From an uncultured Schaedlerella sp. (GTDB lineage: Bacteria; Bacillota; Clostridia; Lachnospirales; Lachnospiraceae): a DNA stretch of 64,000 nt. The stretch spans positions 1-64,000 of the forward strand of contig CAKSAJ010000010.1 in assembly GCA_934435195.1 (NCBI GenBank), read 5' to 3'. This document shows positions 1-8,163 of this stretch, piece by piece. Position 1 is the first letter of the stretch; every line of letters begins with the position of its first letter. Both the position numbers and the translations under genes were made by a program. A model generated the notes under the pieces. It was not told where the DNA came from and searched no databases. It saw nothing but the letters and a program-made list of their open reading frames with translations.

Positions 1-14
1 AAAAACTAAATGTC

Positions 15-66
15 AAAAAAGGATGCCAACGAATCAAAGCAGATTACGTGACATCCTCTTTTTTTA
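15..66. terminator. Rho-independent terminator, weak stem
   Basis: GGATG at 21-25 pairs with CATCC at 52-56. An A-run lies on one side and a T-run on the other, so it could stop transcription in either direction. It sits beyond the end of the minus-strand CoA-transferase gene. Confidence 0.5.
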
Positions 67-70
67 TTAG

Positions 71-140
71 TGCTATTCCACCTCTTTAGGTGGTGAGTAA
101 TAGCAAATTTGTCTCAGTGGAAGTCCAATCTCCGACTGAG
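71..140. other. Structured intergenic element of unknown identity
   Basis: TGCTATT (71-77) pairs with AATAGCA (99-105), and directly inside it CCACCT (78-83) pairs with AGGTGG (88-93) around a four-base loop. Together they form a 13-bp stem with one five-base bulge. A second hairpin, CTCAGT (113-118) with ACTGAG (135-140), follows, and a weaker GTGAT/ATCAC pair lies at 165-180. The minus strand also keeps a short open frame through here, ending inside the stem. It could be a terminator, the end of a decayed mobile element or an RNA. I recognise no family. Confidence 0.35.
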
Positions 141-202
141 ATGAACGCTCCGCGAGGATGCGCAGTGATTCTGGCATCACCCTTATGGATATAACAATGC
201 AC

Positions 203-1714
203 CTACACTTCCACCTCAAATGGCAGAAGATCCAGAATATCTTTCTGCACATCAATCCCCGGATAAACCTCTATCAGTTTCAGCCCCTTCGGTGTCAGTC
301 GAAATACACAGCGTTCTGTCACGTAAAGCACCTTCTGACCATTTGCAATTGCACGTCTGGCTGAAAAGCTGATACTCTTGACCTGATCCACGAATTTAGG
401 AATTGTTCCTTCTTTCTCAACTGTTACGATTCCTTTTGTCTGTGAAACCTCAAGGCCTTTTGCAGTAAAACTAAAACAGAAAACAACTGTCGGTGTCTTA
501 GATGTTATATTCGCAAAGCCGCCGATTCCTGCAAATGCTCCCGGTCCACGATGTGCATTCACATTTCCTTCTTTATCTACTTCAAGAGCACCCATAAAGC
601 AGACATCCAATCCGCCATTGTCATAAAGATCAAACTGGTTTGCCATATCATAGACCGATGCCGCACCGATCATTGCTCCAAATGCCTCACCGGAAACCGG
701 AAAACCGCCGATCCCTCCTGACTCAACCGTCAATGTCACCATGTCAAGCATTCCACTCTTTCTTGCAAAACGGGAAACCATCTCCGGAATACCGATTCCG
801 ATATTTACAATATCATCCACCCGCAATTCCTTTGATGCACGTTTTCCGATTATATTCGCTACTGTATTATTCTTTGACTGCTTCACTGAAACTGAATCCA
901 AACGTTCACTCCATGTATTCCATTCTTCATATGGAATCTCAAAGCTTCCGGTTAATGCTGTATAGGCTTCATTTCTTGTTTCTGGTTCTACTACAACAAT
1001 TGCATCTACCAGACATCCCGGAATAATTGCATTTCTCGGTCGTGACGGAGTATCAACCAAACGATCTACCTGAACAATCACCTTTCCACGATTTGCCTTA
1101 ACTGCCTGACAAATAGACAGTGCATCACCTGACATAAACATATCATCAAAAGTGATATTTCCCTTTCTGTCTGCCGCTGTTCCTTTAATCAATGCAATAT
1201 TAATCTTTGGCAATTTATAATAAAGGAATTCCTCCCCATCCACTTCCACATGCTTAACCAGCGAATCATCAATTGAGATTCTATTAATTCCGGGTCCTTC
1301 TTTTCTTGGATCCACAAAAATATCCAGACCAACCTTTGAAAGTGCGCCAGGAAGCCCGCCTGCTTGAGCGCGAATAGCGTGTGAAATACATCCGAGTGGC
1401 AAGTTATATGCTTCAAACCGGTCTTCTAAAACGAGTTTTTTTGTACTTAGCATTGCCCCAAAATGTCCACAAATAAGCTTGTCCACAGCTCCTTCTCTGA
1501 TGTATCCTTCTGCATTATGTTCATCATCCCAGACACCAAATCCGGCACTGGAAATCATTGTCAAATGTGTTGGCGACTGCATCTTATGATATCTTCTATA
1601 AATTGCTTCGTGAAGTTCAATTGGATTCTCTATTCCAACAAATGAATTCACACAGATACAGTCTCCGTCCCGAATCAGCCGGATTGCTTCATCGGCAGTC
1701 ATTATTTCATACAT
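203..1714 (-). CDS. Acyl-CoA:carboxylate CoA-transferase (family I, YdiF/propionate CoA-transferase type)
   Basis: The 503-residue protein has the length of fused alpha-beta family I CoA-transferases, which move CoA between short-chain acyl-CoA and acetate or another carboxylate through a glutamyl-CoA intermediate. The catalytic glutamate is visible as Glu331 in TVESGGIGGFP at the start of the beta half, and the N-terminal half is the alpha domain. It is cytosolic. The ATG at 1714 has an AAGGAG about 10 bases upstream. It is transcribed alone: a terminator at 1799-1842 separates it from the upstream SDR gene. The substrate (propionate, butyrate, acetoacetate or other) cannot be read from sequence. 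Fermentation end-product metabolism is the likely role. Confidence 0.88.
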   Translation of the reverse strand: MYEIMTADEAIRLIRDGDCICVNSFVGIENPIELHEAIYRRYHKMQSPTHLTMISSAGFGVWDDEHNAEGYIREGAVDKLICGHFGAMLSTKKLVLEDRFEAYNLPLGCISHAIRAQAGGLPGALSKVGLDIFVDPRKEGPGINRISIDDSLVKHVEVDGEEFLYYKLPKINIALIKGTAADRKGNITFDDMFMSGDALSICQAVKANRGKVIVQVDRLVDTPSRPRNAIIPGCLVDAIVVVEPETRNEAYTALTGSFEIPYEEWNTWSERLDSVSVKQSKNNTVANIIGKRASKELRVDDIVNIGIGIPEMVSRFARKSGMLDMVTLTVESGGIGGFPVSGEAFGAMIGAASVYDMANQFDLYDNGGLDVCFMGALEVDKEGNVNAHRGPGAFAGIGGFANITSKTPTVVFCFSFTAKGLEVSQTKGIVTVEKEGTIPKFVDQVKSISFSARRAIANGQKVLYVTERCVFRLTPKGLKLIEVYPGIDVQKDILDLLPFEVEV

Positions 1715-1798
1715 GATGTAATTTCTCCTTATCCCAAATGTTCTTAACGTTTATTATACACTATCTTAGGAAATCCATCATCATAAATTAACAAGAAA

Positions 1799-1842
1799 AG
1801 CTCACAGCTAATTACCTGCAACCAGCTGTGAGCTTTTTTGTT
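1799..1842. terminator. Bidirectional terminator after the SDR gene
   Basis: An 11-bp perfect stem (AGCTCACAGCT at 1799-1809, AGCTGTGAGCT at 1824-1834) is flanked by T-rich tracts on both strands. It lies just past the stop of the minus-strand SDR gene. Confidence 0.85.
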
Positions 1843-1863
1843 ATACTCTTTTATGTAATTTAA

Positions 1864-2625
1864 TTATGGCATAATTGAATTTGCACCATCTACGATTACG
1901 CTCTGACCTGAAAAATAGCATGAATCCGGTCCTGCCAGAAATGCAATAACCGGAGCAATGTCAGTTTCAGGATCTCCAAACCGTTTCATAGGGTTTAAGT
2001 TTACCTGTTTTGCATACTCCTCCGGGAATTTCTCAGCCCATGCTTTGGCTGCCGGTGATTCTGCTCCTGGAAGTACGATATTTACACAAATTCCATACTG
2101 TCCCCATTCTTTTGCTGCAATCTTAGTCATGCCTCGTAATGCTTCTTTGTTAGAACCATATGCTAACTGTCCTGCTATACCAAACATACCTGTTGCCGAA
2201 GCAAAGTTGATCACTCTTCCTTCATGCTGTTCTTTCATATAAGGAAATGCTGCCTGCATATAGTTAAGAGAACCAATCACACCACTTTCCCAGGCTTTAA
2301 GCATATTGTCATATGTAGTATCTTCAACTGAAGCTGATGGAACGATTGCCTGTGCATTGTTTACAATAACATCTACTGTTCCGTATGTATCAGCAGCTGC
2401 TTTAACAACTTCTTCAACCCTTGCTCTGTCTGCTGAATCACAAGACATCGCAAAACCTTCTCCACCAAGTTCTTTAATCTCAGCGATTGTCTGCTCGATT
2501 GGTTCAAGACGACGTCCTGTCGCAATAATCTTTACGCCTCTCTTTGCAAGGCAAAGTGCAATTCCTTTTCCAATTCCCTGTCCTGCTCCTGTTACAATAG
2601 CTACTTTTTCATTTAACTGTTTCAT
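1864..2625 (-). CDS. Short-chain dehydrogenase/reductase (SDR), classical type
   Basis: This 253-residue NAD(P)-dependent oxidoreductase has the classical SDR layout. The Rossmann glycine motif TGAGQGIG is at residues 12-19, followed by NNAQ at 89-92 (usually NNAG), Ser143, and the catalytic pair Tyr156 and Lys160 in YGSNK. The C terminus (SGQSVIVDGA) is the usual substrate-loop end. An arginine pair after beta-2 (TGRR) suggests NADP. Such enzymes act on 3-oxoacyl-ACP, sugars, steroids or bile acids, and the substrate is not determinable here. An AGGAGG lies 8 bases before ATG 2625. It has its own promoter and terminator and stands alone. Confidence 0.85.
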   Translation of the reverse strand: MKQLNEKVAIVTGAGQGIGKGIALCLAKRGVKIIATGRRLEPIEQTIAEIKELGGEGFAMSCDSADRARVEEVVKAAADTYGTVDVIVNNAQAIVPSASVEDTTYDNMLKAWESGVIGSLNYMQAAFPYMKEQHEGRVINFASATGMFGIAGQLAYGSNKEALRGMTKIAAKEWGQYGICVNIVLPGAESPAAKAWAEKFPEEYAKQVNLNPMKRFGDPETDIAPVIAFLAGPDSCYFSGQSVIVDGANSIMP

Positions 2626-2650
2626 TGTGAAATCCTCCTATACGTACAAT

Positions 2651-2697
2651 ATTCAATAGGACAATTATACCATTTTTTGTGTATTATGCAATAGGAC
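2651..2697 (-). promoter_or_regulatory. SDR promoter bracketed by a direct repeat
   Basis: On the minus strand, TTGCAT (2686-2691), a 16-bp spacer and an extended -10 TGG-TATAAT (2664-2669). The 9-mer CAATAGGAC (plus-strand reading) occurs at 2654-2662 and 2689-2697. One copy overlaps the -35 and the other sits just past the -10, a typical repressor-site layout. Confidence 0.65.
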
Positions 2698-2738
2698 TTT
2701 TTTAAATCCAATGTTTCTTTTATAAATTTTCACCAATT

Positions 2739-4481
2739 TTAAGAAATCCTTCCGTTCTCCATTTCATATACCACATCTGCCACATTCATTGTGGATACTC
2801 TATGGGATACCAGGACAACCGTTTTCTTCTTGGCCGATTCTTTTAATGATTTTAAAATGATTCCCTCATTTAAAGAGTCGAGGTTCGATGTAGGTTCATC
2901 GAGCAGAATGAGAGGGCATTCATGGAGAAATGCTCTTGCAATTCCGATTCTCTGTTTCTCACCGCCAGACAGCGTGTCACCCAGTTCTCCGACTTCTGTA
3001 TCATATCCTTTCGGAAGTGTCATAATGAAATCGTGGATGGACGCTTTCTTTGCGGCTTCCATAATCTCTTCTCTGGATGCTCCCGGCTTTGCGATTTCGA
3101 TATTGTTTGCAATCGAATCATGGAACAGGTGCGTTTCCTGTGTGACATAACTTTCCATATCTCTTAAATGCTTGGTCGGAATCTTTCGGACATCTGTACC
3201 GTCTACCGATACACTTCCGTCCTGCACATCCCAGAACCGCATCAACAGTTTTAAGAGTGTAGATTTTCCGGAACCGCTCGCACCATGAATCCCTGTGATC
3301 TTACCAGGCTGTAATTTCAGTGAATAGTTATCTAAAATAACCTCATTATCGTATGCAAATGTTACGTTCTCTGCCTCTGCTCCTGTAAATTCATGTTCCT
3401 TGCTCTCTGCACCGGAAGTTTCCACATCACCCGGAATCTCTTCTACAAGCGGTGTTTCTTCCAGAAGGGAAAGGACACGCTCCCCACTTGCCAGTGTCTG
3501 ATTCAGGTTGTTGGAAAGGCTTGATAACGCTACTACCGGTCCGAAAGAACCCATCATTGCGATGGTACAGGTTAAGATTCCCTCGAATCCCATCTCACCT
3601 TTGGCGTACAGCCAGATTGTCAGTGCCAGCATTCCAAAGGATGCAAGCAGGATAACCATGTTCGTAAATGAACGCTGTGAGCCTTCCATTTTGCTTAAAT
3701 CTTCCTGCATTCCTGCAAGGTTTTTGGATCGCTTGCTCATCTGCTCTTTTCTCTTTTCACCCTGTCCGTACTGGATGGTCTCATCCAGTCCACGTAGAGA
3801 ATCCAGAACAAAGCTGTTCAGTTCTCCGAAGTTTGTTCTAAATTCCATTCCTTTCTGACTGCCACGTTTTCCATTCCACATCGGGATGGCTACTCCGACA
3901 ATCAGATAAGCTGCCAGTGCAAGAAGTCCTGCTAACCAGTGATATCTTCCAATAAAAATCACCATAATAATTGAGGTCAGTGTTGCAATCGCAATCGGGG
4001 AAATGGTATGTGCATAGAACACTTCCAGTAATTCGATATCTGTCGTAATAATAGAGATCAAGTTTCCCTTATCCCGTCCTTCCAGTTTTGCAGGGCAGAG
4101 TTTTCTCAGTGCTGCAAATACTTTGTGACGGATAATTGCCAATAACTTAAATGCGATAAAATGATTACAATACTGTTCCACATAATGCAAGATTCCACGA
4201 AGCACTGCAATTACGATCATGACTGTGATAATCGTTTTTACTGGGGTAAATACCAGCCACATATTGTCCACCGGAACAATCATTCCGGCTACCCCTGTCA
4301 GAAGTCCATGTACGATGACCTGTCCTGTCAGTATTGTCAGGAAGATTGCACACAAGTAGCCTAATGTTCCAAGGATGATTGCTGCCAGCATGATATGGAG
4401 CAGGGGTTTTACCAGACCAATCAGACTTCCCATGATCTGGATGGCACTTCTTCGTTTTGTTGTATTCGTATTTTCACTCAT
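2739..4481 (-). CDS. ABC exporter half-transporter (CydC-like subunit)
   Basis: The 580-residue half-transporter has an N-terminal six-helix membrane domain (about 25-330) and a C-terminal nucleotide-binding domain. Walker A GASGSGKST starts at residue 400, followed by signature LSGGEKQR, Walker B LILLDEPTSNLD and H-loop LVSHR, so the ATPase site looks intact. It starts inside the stop codon of the upstream ABC gene (TAATG overlap), so the two are translationally coupled and very likely form a heterodimer in the cytoplasmic membrane. Size and pairing resemble CydDC-type exporters of thiols, though multidrug or peptide export is also possible. It is the last gene of the ybaN-ygbA operon. Confidence 0.85.
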   Translation of the reverse strand: MSENTNTTKRRSAIQIMGSLIGLVKPLLHIMLAAIILGTLGYLCAIFLTILTGQVIVHGLLTGVAGMIVPVDNMWLVFTPVKTIITVMIVIAVLRGILHYVEQYCNHFIAFKLLAIIRHKVFAALRKLCPAKLEGRDKGNLISIITTDIELLEVFYAHTISPIAIATLTSIIMVIFIGRYHWLAGLLALAAYLIVGVAIPMWNGKRGSQKGMEFRTNFGELNSFVLDSLRGLDETIQYGQGEKRKEQMSKRSKNLAGMQEDLSKMEGSQRSFTNMVILLASFGMLALTIWLYAKGEMGFEGILTCTIAMMGSFGPVVALSSLSNNLNQTLASGERVLSLLEETPLVEEIPGDVETSGAESKEHEFTGAEAENVTFAYDNEVILDNYSLKLQPGKITGIHGASGSGKSTLLKLLMRFWDVQDGSVSVDGTDVRKIPTKHLRDMESYVTQETHLFHDSIANNIEIAKPGASREEIMEAAKKASIHDFIMTLPKGYDTEVGELGDTLSGGEKQRIGIARAFLHECPLILLDEPTSNLDSLNEGIILKSLKESAKKKTVVLVSHRVSTMNVADVVYEMENGRIS

Positions 4482-6220
4482 TATGCCACTCCTCCTTTTC
4501 CATAGTTTTCCAATGCCATCTGGCTTTCATACAGATGTCTGTACGCACCATTCTGGCTCATCAGTTCGTCATGCTTTCCGCTTTCCTTGATTTCTCCGTC
4601 TTTTAAGAAATAAATCTTGTCAGACTTCACGACATTTGCCAGTCTGTGGGAAATCAGAAGCACCGTCTTTGTCTTTGCCAGTTCGTGAATCACATTCATG
4701 ATCAGTTCTTCACTTTCCACATCAATATTAGATGCCGCTTCATCGAAAATATAAACCGCACTGTCTGCCCGAAGCAATGCTCTGGCAATCACCAGTCTCT
4801 GGCACTGACCGCCGGACAGGTTGCTTGCTTTTTCCAGCAACTGTGTCTGTAAGCCATCCTGTGTCTGTAAGAACCCTAAGAGATTGACTTTCTGAAGGAC
4901 AGCTTCCATCTCTTCTTTCGTTGCGTCCGGTTTTGCCATCTTCAGATTTTCTTCTACTGTACCTTTGAACAGATAGCTGTTATGGCGAACCAGAACAACC
5001 CTCTGCATCAGATTTGTTTCATTCACTTCATTAAGCGGTACACCACCGATGGTGATTTCTCCGTTATATCCCCGGTTCTTTGCTGCAAGGATTCCGGCAA
5101 TCGTACTCTTACCACATCCGGATTCACCAACCAGTGATACAAAACTTCCTGCCGGAAGATTTAAGTTGATTCCTTTTAAAATCTCTCTGTCCTCTTCATA
5201 AGAAAAATGCACATCTTTTAATGTAACATCTAACGCTCCATCCGGCAGTGTTTTTTCTCCAGCCTGTGGTTCTGGTAAATCTAAAATCTTGAAAATCTTA
5301 TCACTTGCTGCCATACCATTCATTGCGATATGGAAGAATGAACCAAGCAGTCTGAGCGGCAGGAAAAACTCGCTGGCAAGCAGAACGATACATAACGTTC
5401 CTGCTACACTGATATTTCCCTTTAAGAATTCGGACACCGCAACTGCCATACCGATCGCAGCTCCACCATACGCCACGATATCCATCACACTCGTTGAATT
5501 GAGCTGCATGGTCAGCACCTTCATCGTAATTCTGCGGAAGTTCTGGGATTCCACATCCATCTCGTCTGCTTTCTGCTGGTCTGCCTGATAAATCTTCAGC
5601 GTAGTAAGTCCCTGTAAATTCTCAAGGAACGAATCCCCCAGTCCGGTATAGATACTCCAATAGTTATTTAATAATCTCTTCGCCACTTTCTGTACGACTA
5701 CAATTGAAATTGGAATCAGCGGTACACAGATCAGCAGGATGACACTCGCTTTCAGGCTCACTCTGCAAAGAATGATAAATAAGGTCAGCGGTGCGATCAG
5801 GCTGTAAAATAACTGTGGAAGATATTTTCCAAAGTATGTCTCCAACTGCTCTACGCCTTCGGTTGACACCTGTACGACTTCTGAAGAGGATACCTGCTCA
5901 CTGTAGGACGCTCCCAGTTTCAACATTTTCTCATAAATCTTTTCACGCAGAATCCGCTTTACATCCACACACGCCAGATAAGAAGACCTTGCTCCCATCC
6001 GTTCGCATACAAATCGGATCACTACAACCAGGACTAAAATCAGTATTGTCCGCTCAATGATCGGTACGGTTACTGCCCGGTACACTACCCGTTCCAGTAA
6101 ATCTGCAATAGAAAAGACTGCCAACACTTGCGACAGGAGGGCTGCCCACTGCCACAAAATCGTATACACGATATACTTTTTTGCGTGGGACAACAGCCCC
6201 ACCAGTCTTGTTTTAATCAT
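4481..6220 (-). CDS. ABC exporter half-transporter (CydD-like subunit)
   Basis: The 579-residue partner of the downstream gene has six predicted membrane helices, then an NBD with GESGCGKST, signature LSGGQCQR, Walker B VYIFDEAASNID and H-loop LISHR. The DEAASN after Walker B departs from the usual DEPTSN but keeps the catalytic glutamate. The gene begins 11 bases after the YgbA_NO gene and overlaps the next ABC gene by one base. The operon also contains a protein of the NO-stimulated family, so export linked to redox or nitrosative stress is a reasonable inference, not a demonstrated role. Confidence 0.85.
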   Translation of the reverse strand: MIKTRLVGLLSHAKKYIVYTILWQWAALLSQVLAVFSIADLLERVVYRAVTVPIIERTILILVLVVVIRFVCERMGARSSYLACVDVKRILREKIYEKMLKLGASYSEQVSSSEVVQVSTEGVEQLETYFGKYLPQLFYSLIAPLTLFIILCRVSLKASVILLICVPLIPISIVVVQKVAKRLLNNYWSIYTGLGDSFLENLQGLTTLKIYQADQQKADEMDVESQNFRRITMKVLTMQLNSTSVMDIVAYGGAAIGMAVAVSEFLKGNISVAGTLCIVLLASEFFLPLRLLGSFFHIAMNGMAASDKIFKILDLPEPQAGEKTLPDGALDVTLKDVHFSYEEDREILKGINLNLPAGSFVSLVGESGCGKSTIAGILAAKNRGYNGEITIGGVPLNEVNETNLMQRVVLVRHNSYLFKGTVEENLKMAKPDATKEEMEAVLQKVNLLGFLQTQDGLQTQLLEKASNLSGGQCQRLVIARALLRADSAVYIFDEAASNIDVESEELIMNVIHELAKTKTVLLISHRLANVVKSDKIYFLKDGEIKESGKHDELMSQNGAYRHLYESQMALENYGKGGVA

Positions 6221-6230
6221 AAGTAACTCC

Positions 6231-6569
6231 TTATTTTTTCTTCTCTTTCCTGCTACATATTAAATGCCATACTGCAAGGACTGGATGATATAATAACATC
6301 CTTGGTCCTGAAAAACGCATAACTTGTCGAATCTGTTCTCTCATCTCTGGCTTATAACAATGCACCTTACAGTTCGCACAGAACGTTTTTTCTTCCATAA
6401 ATGGACACTTTTGACTTCTTTGTTTTGCATAATCCGAAAGTCTTTGACAGTCAGGACACATCTGCCCTTCCTGTCTTTTTTCTTTCGGATGGTTTTTCCG
6501 GCAATACAGCCGGATCATTTCTTCTACGACATATTGTTCTTTTTGTCGTTTCTTTTCGATTTTATTCAT
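6231..6569 (-). CDS. Nitrous oxide-stimulated promoter family protein (YgbA_NO-like)
   Basis: This small Cys-rich protein has a CPDC pair, a further Cys, and CANCKVHC, the conserved layout of the YgbA_NO family. In E. coli, ygbA is induced by nitric oxide. The metal or cluster is inferred from the Cys pattern. I place the start at the ATG encoding MNKIEKKR (112 residues). An upstream ATG at 6593 would overlap the preceding gene by 20 bases and lacks a ribosome-binding site. Neighbours are a YbaN membrane protein and an ABC exporter pair. Biochemical function is unknown. Confidence 0.75.
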   Translation of the reverse strand: MNKIEKKRQKEQYVVEEMIRLYCRKNHPKEKRQEGQMCPDCQRLSDYAKQRSQKCPFMEEKTFCANCKVHCYKPEMREQIRQVMRFSGPRMLLYHPVLAVWHLICSRKEKKK

Positions 6570-6573
6570 CTTA

Positions 6574-6984
6574 CTATTCCGCTTCTGCACCATTCAGTAA
6601 CGTTTCTCCCTGTTTTAACGTTTTCACTCGAAGGAAGAAGTATAACAGGTGGCATACCCACACAATTACAATACATATTCTTCCGATTGGTACATTCTTC
6701 ATGCAGATAAATCCAATCGCCATGACTACCGTTACCATTCCGATAATCTTGCATTTTGTCCCAAGCGTCATAGCTCTTTTCTGAACAAAACTGTCCAGAT
6801 GTTTCTTATATAAATTCGTTTCTACGAACCAGTCGTGCAGTTTCTTAGAACTCTTTGCAAAGCAAAACAGTGTTGCCATATAAAATGGAACGGTTGGCAG
6901 GATAGGAAGTACAATTCCTATCGTACCAAGTCCCAAACACAAAAAGCCAAGCACAATCCAAACTACTCTTAACGGATTTTTCAT
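6574..6984 (-). CDS. YbaN family inner-membrane protein (DUF454)
   Basis: The 136-residue protein begins with two hydrophobic segments around [17 protein letters not shown], the family signature, and has two more near residues 80-115, giving a four-helix membrane protein. The family has no established function. It is the first gene of a minus-strand operon with a strong AGGAGGAG before ATG 6984. A consensus promoter lies about 110 bases upstream. Confidence 0.8.
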   Translation of the reverse strand: MKNPLRVVWIVLGFLCLGLGTIGIVLPILPTVPFYMATLFCFAKSSKKLHDWFVETNLYKKHLDSFVQKRAMTLGTKCKIIGMVTVVMAIGFICMKNVPIGRICIVIVWVCHLLYFFLRVKTLKQGETLLNGAEAE

Positions 6985-7099
6985 CTTCTTTCTCCTCCTT
7001 TGTCTATTTTATGAACTCATTTCCTGTATCTGGTTATTTTACCTATTCTTATAGTTTGCTTTCGCCATCCACAGTTAGCTGAAACTATTCCAATGAAAA

Positions 7100-7127
7100 T
7101 ATATAGTATTTCTTTTTCCACTGTCAA
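7100..7127 (-). promoter_or_regulatory. SigmaA promoter of the ybaN-ygbA-ABC operon
   Basis: Minus strand: perfect TTGACA (7122-7127), 16-bp spacer, TATATA (7100-7105). The predicted start is near 7093, giving a leader of about 110 bases. Confidence 0.75.
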
Positions 7128-7141
7128 TATTTATGCCTTTC

Positions 7142-7163
7142 TTTCGTACCTAGAAGTACGAAA
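7142..7163. promoter_or_regulatory. Crp/Fnr-type palindrome upstream of the -35
   Basis: TTTCGTAC-N6-GTACGAAA is a perfect 8-bp inverted repeat. Its centre is about 60 bases before the predicted start, the classical class I position of Crp/Fnr activators, and the six-base spacing also fits that family. The half-site differs from E. coli CRP and FNR, so the regulator is unidentified. Confidence 0.55.
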
Positions 7164-7265
7164 ATATGTCCTTCAGTTTTCCTCTTAAATCCGCACTTCT
7201 CAGTAATGTTGAAAAATATTCTCATTAACTTTTTCAGTTTTAGTCGTTAATAAACGAGTATATAT

Positions 7266-7310
7266 AAAAAATGGATGGAACCTTTTTCGTTCACATCCAT
7301 TTTTCTCATC
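7266..7310. terminator. Terminator after the DtxR-like pair
   Basis: AAAAATGGATG (7267-7277) pairs with CATCCATTTTT (7294-7304), with T-rich ends on both strands. It lies just beyond the stop at 7333 and insulates the next operon. Confidence 0.85.
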
Positions 7311-7332
7311 TCCAAATGCTTTATATAAAATA

Positions 7333-8151
7333 CTATAATTTAAAAATCAGTCTTGCCGTACTTTCCGGCATGTGCGCTTCTCCTACCGAACAAGATACCG
7401 TTATCATCAAATTTCCCTGTAACATTCCATGATCAAATTTCTGGAAGCGGAATGCACTGATTGGAATTCTTACCTTTCCGTTTTTTATTCCTGCAATCTT
7501 ATACACATCTCCCTGTAAATATTTCAAACCTGCAAGATGTCCTGTCATTTCTCTTCCGTTAATACGTGAAGTCGCATGCATTTCTTTGATTGTTAATTCA
7601 AGATAGCATCCTCGTTTATTGCGTTTTACTACGCCAAGATGCTCGAATCCATGCTCTGCCATTGAACGACCGCTGCCATCAATCTGCATAATGGAAGTTG
7701 CCACCATATGATTTCCGTATTCTATCAGTTCCTCAACCTCACCAATTCCATCCTCTTCTTTTTTCATCTGAATTCCTTTGTTAAGGCGCATATGACTCTT
7801 GGCCAACTCTTCCAGTCTGATATAATCAATATTTTCAACCATTCCTTTTAGAACATCATCGATTCCTTCGGTAATCCCGCTTCTTTCGAGATATTCTCGC
7901 ACATCTCTTACTACTTTCTGATGCCATTGCAACATCATTTTTCCCTTCTCTGTAAAATCAAGACTTTGTGTCAGATATTCTTTTTCAATGCAGCTTTTAA
8001 AGAATCTACTTACCGTTGGATGCTTGACGCCACATTTTTCAGCAATCGCACCGATTGTTCCTCTTCCCTTTTCCATCTGTTCCAACTCTGTCAGGTACTG
8101 AATCTGTAATATTGTCAAATGCTCAAATCCCATTGTCTCATTCTTGCCCAT
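7333..8151 (-). CDS. DtxR-like winged-helix regulator with degenerate metal site (paralogue B)
   Basis: The 272-residue protein has a DtxR/MntR-like winged helix at about 12-72 (IAEKCGVKHPTVSRF) and then a helix resembling the DtxR dimerisation segment (His77 in LQWHQKVV). Where DtxR proteins have C-x2-E-H, this protein reads G103, E106, N107, so the metal site is probably lost. The C-terminal half (about 165-272) is an unrecognised domain shared with the preceding gene; both have IP-x3-F-x-F followed by (Q/E)GNL. It starts 12 bases after that gene, with a GAGGAAC ribosome-binding site. It could act as a non-metal partner of a heterodimer. Confidence 0.55.
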   Translation of the reverse strand: MGKNETMGFEHLTILQIQYLTELEQMEKGRGTIGAIAEKCGVKHPTVSRFFKSCIEKEYLTQSLDFTEKGKMMLQWHQKVVRDVREYLERSGITEGIDDVLKGMVENIDYIRLEELAKSHMRLNKGIQMKKEEDGIGEVEELIEYGNHMVATSIMQIDGSGRSMAEHGFEHLGVVKRNKRGCYLELTIKEMHATSRINGREMTGHLAGLKYLQGDVYKIAGIKNGKVRIPISAFRFQKFDHGMLQGNLMITVSCSVGEAHMPESTARLIFKL

Positions 8152-8163
8152 GTTCTGTTCCTC

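Larger units (their letters stand above)
6985..7332 (-). other. Gene-free regulatory stretch
   Basis: This 348-bp stretch holds the leader, promoter and palindromic operator of the ybaN operon and the terminator of the DtxR-like pair. I see no convincing coding frame. Confidence 0.7.

Noticed and set aside
6570..6593. Upstream ATG for the YgbA_NO gene
   Set aside because: It overlaps the YbaN gene, lacks a ribosome-binding site and adds only eight residues of no family similarity.
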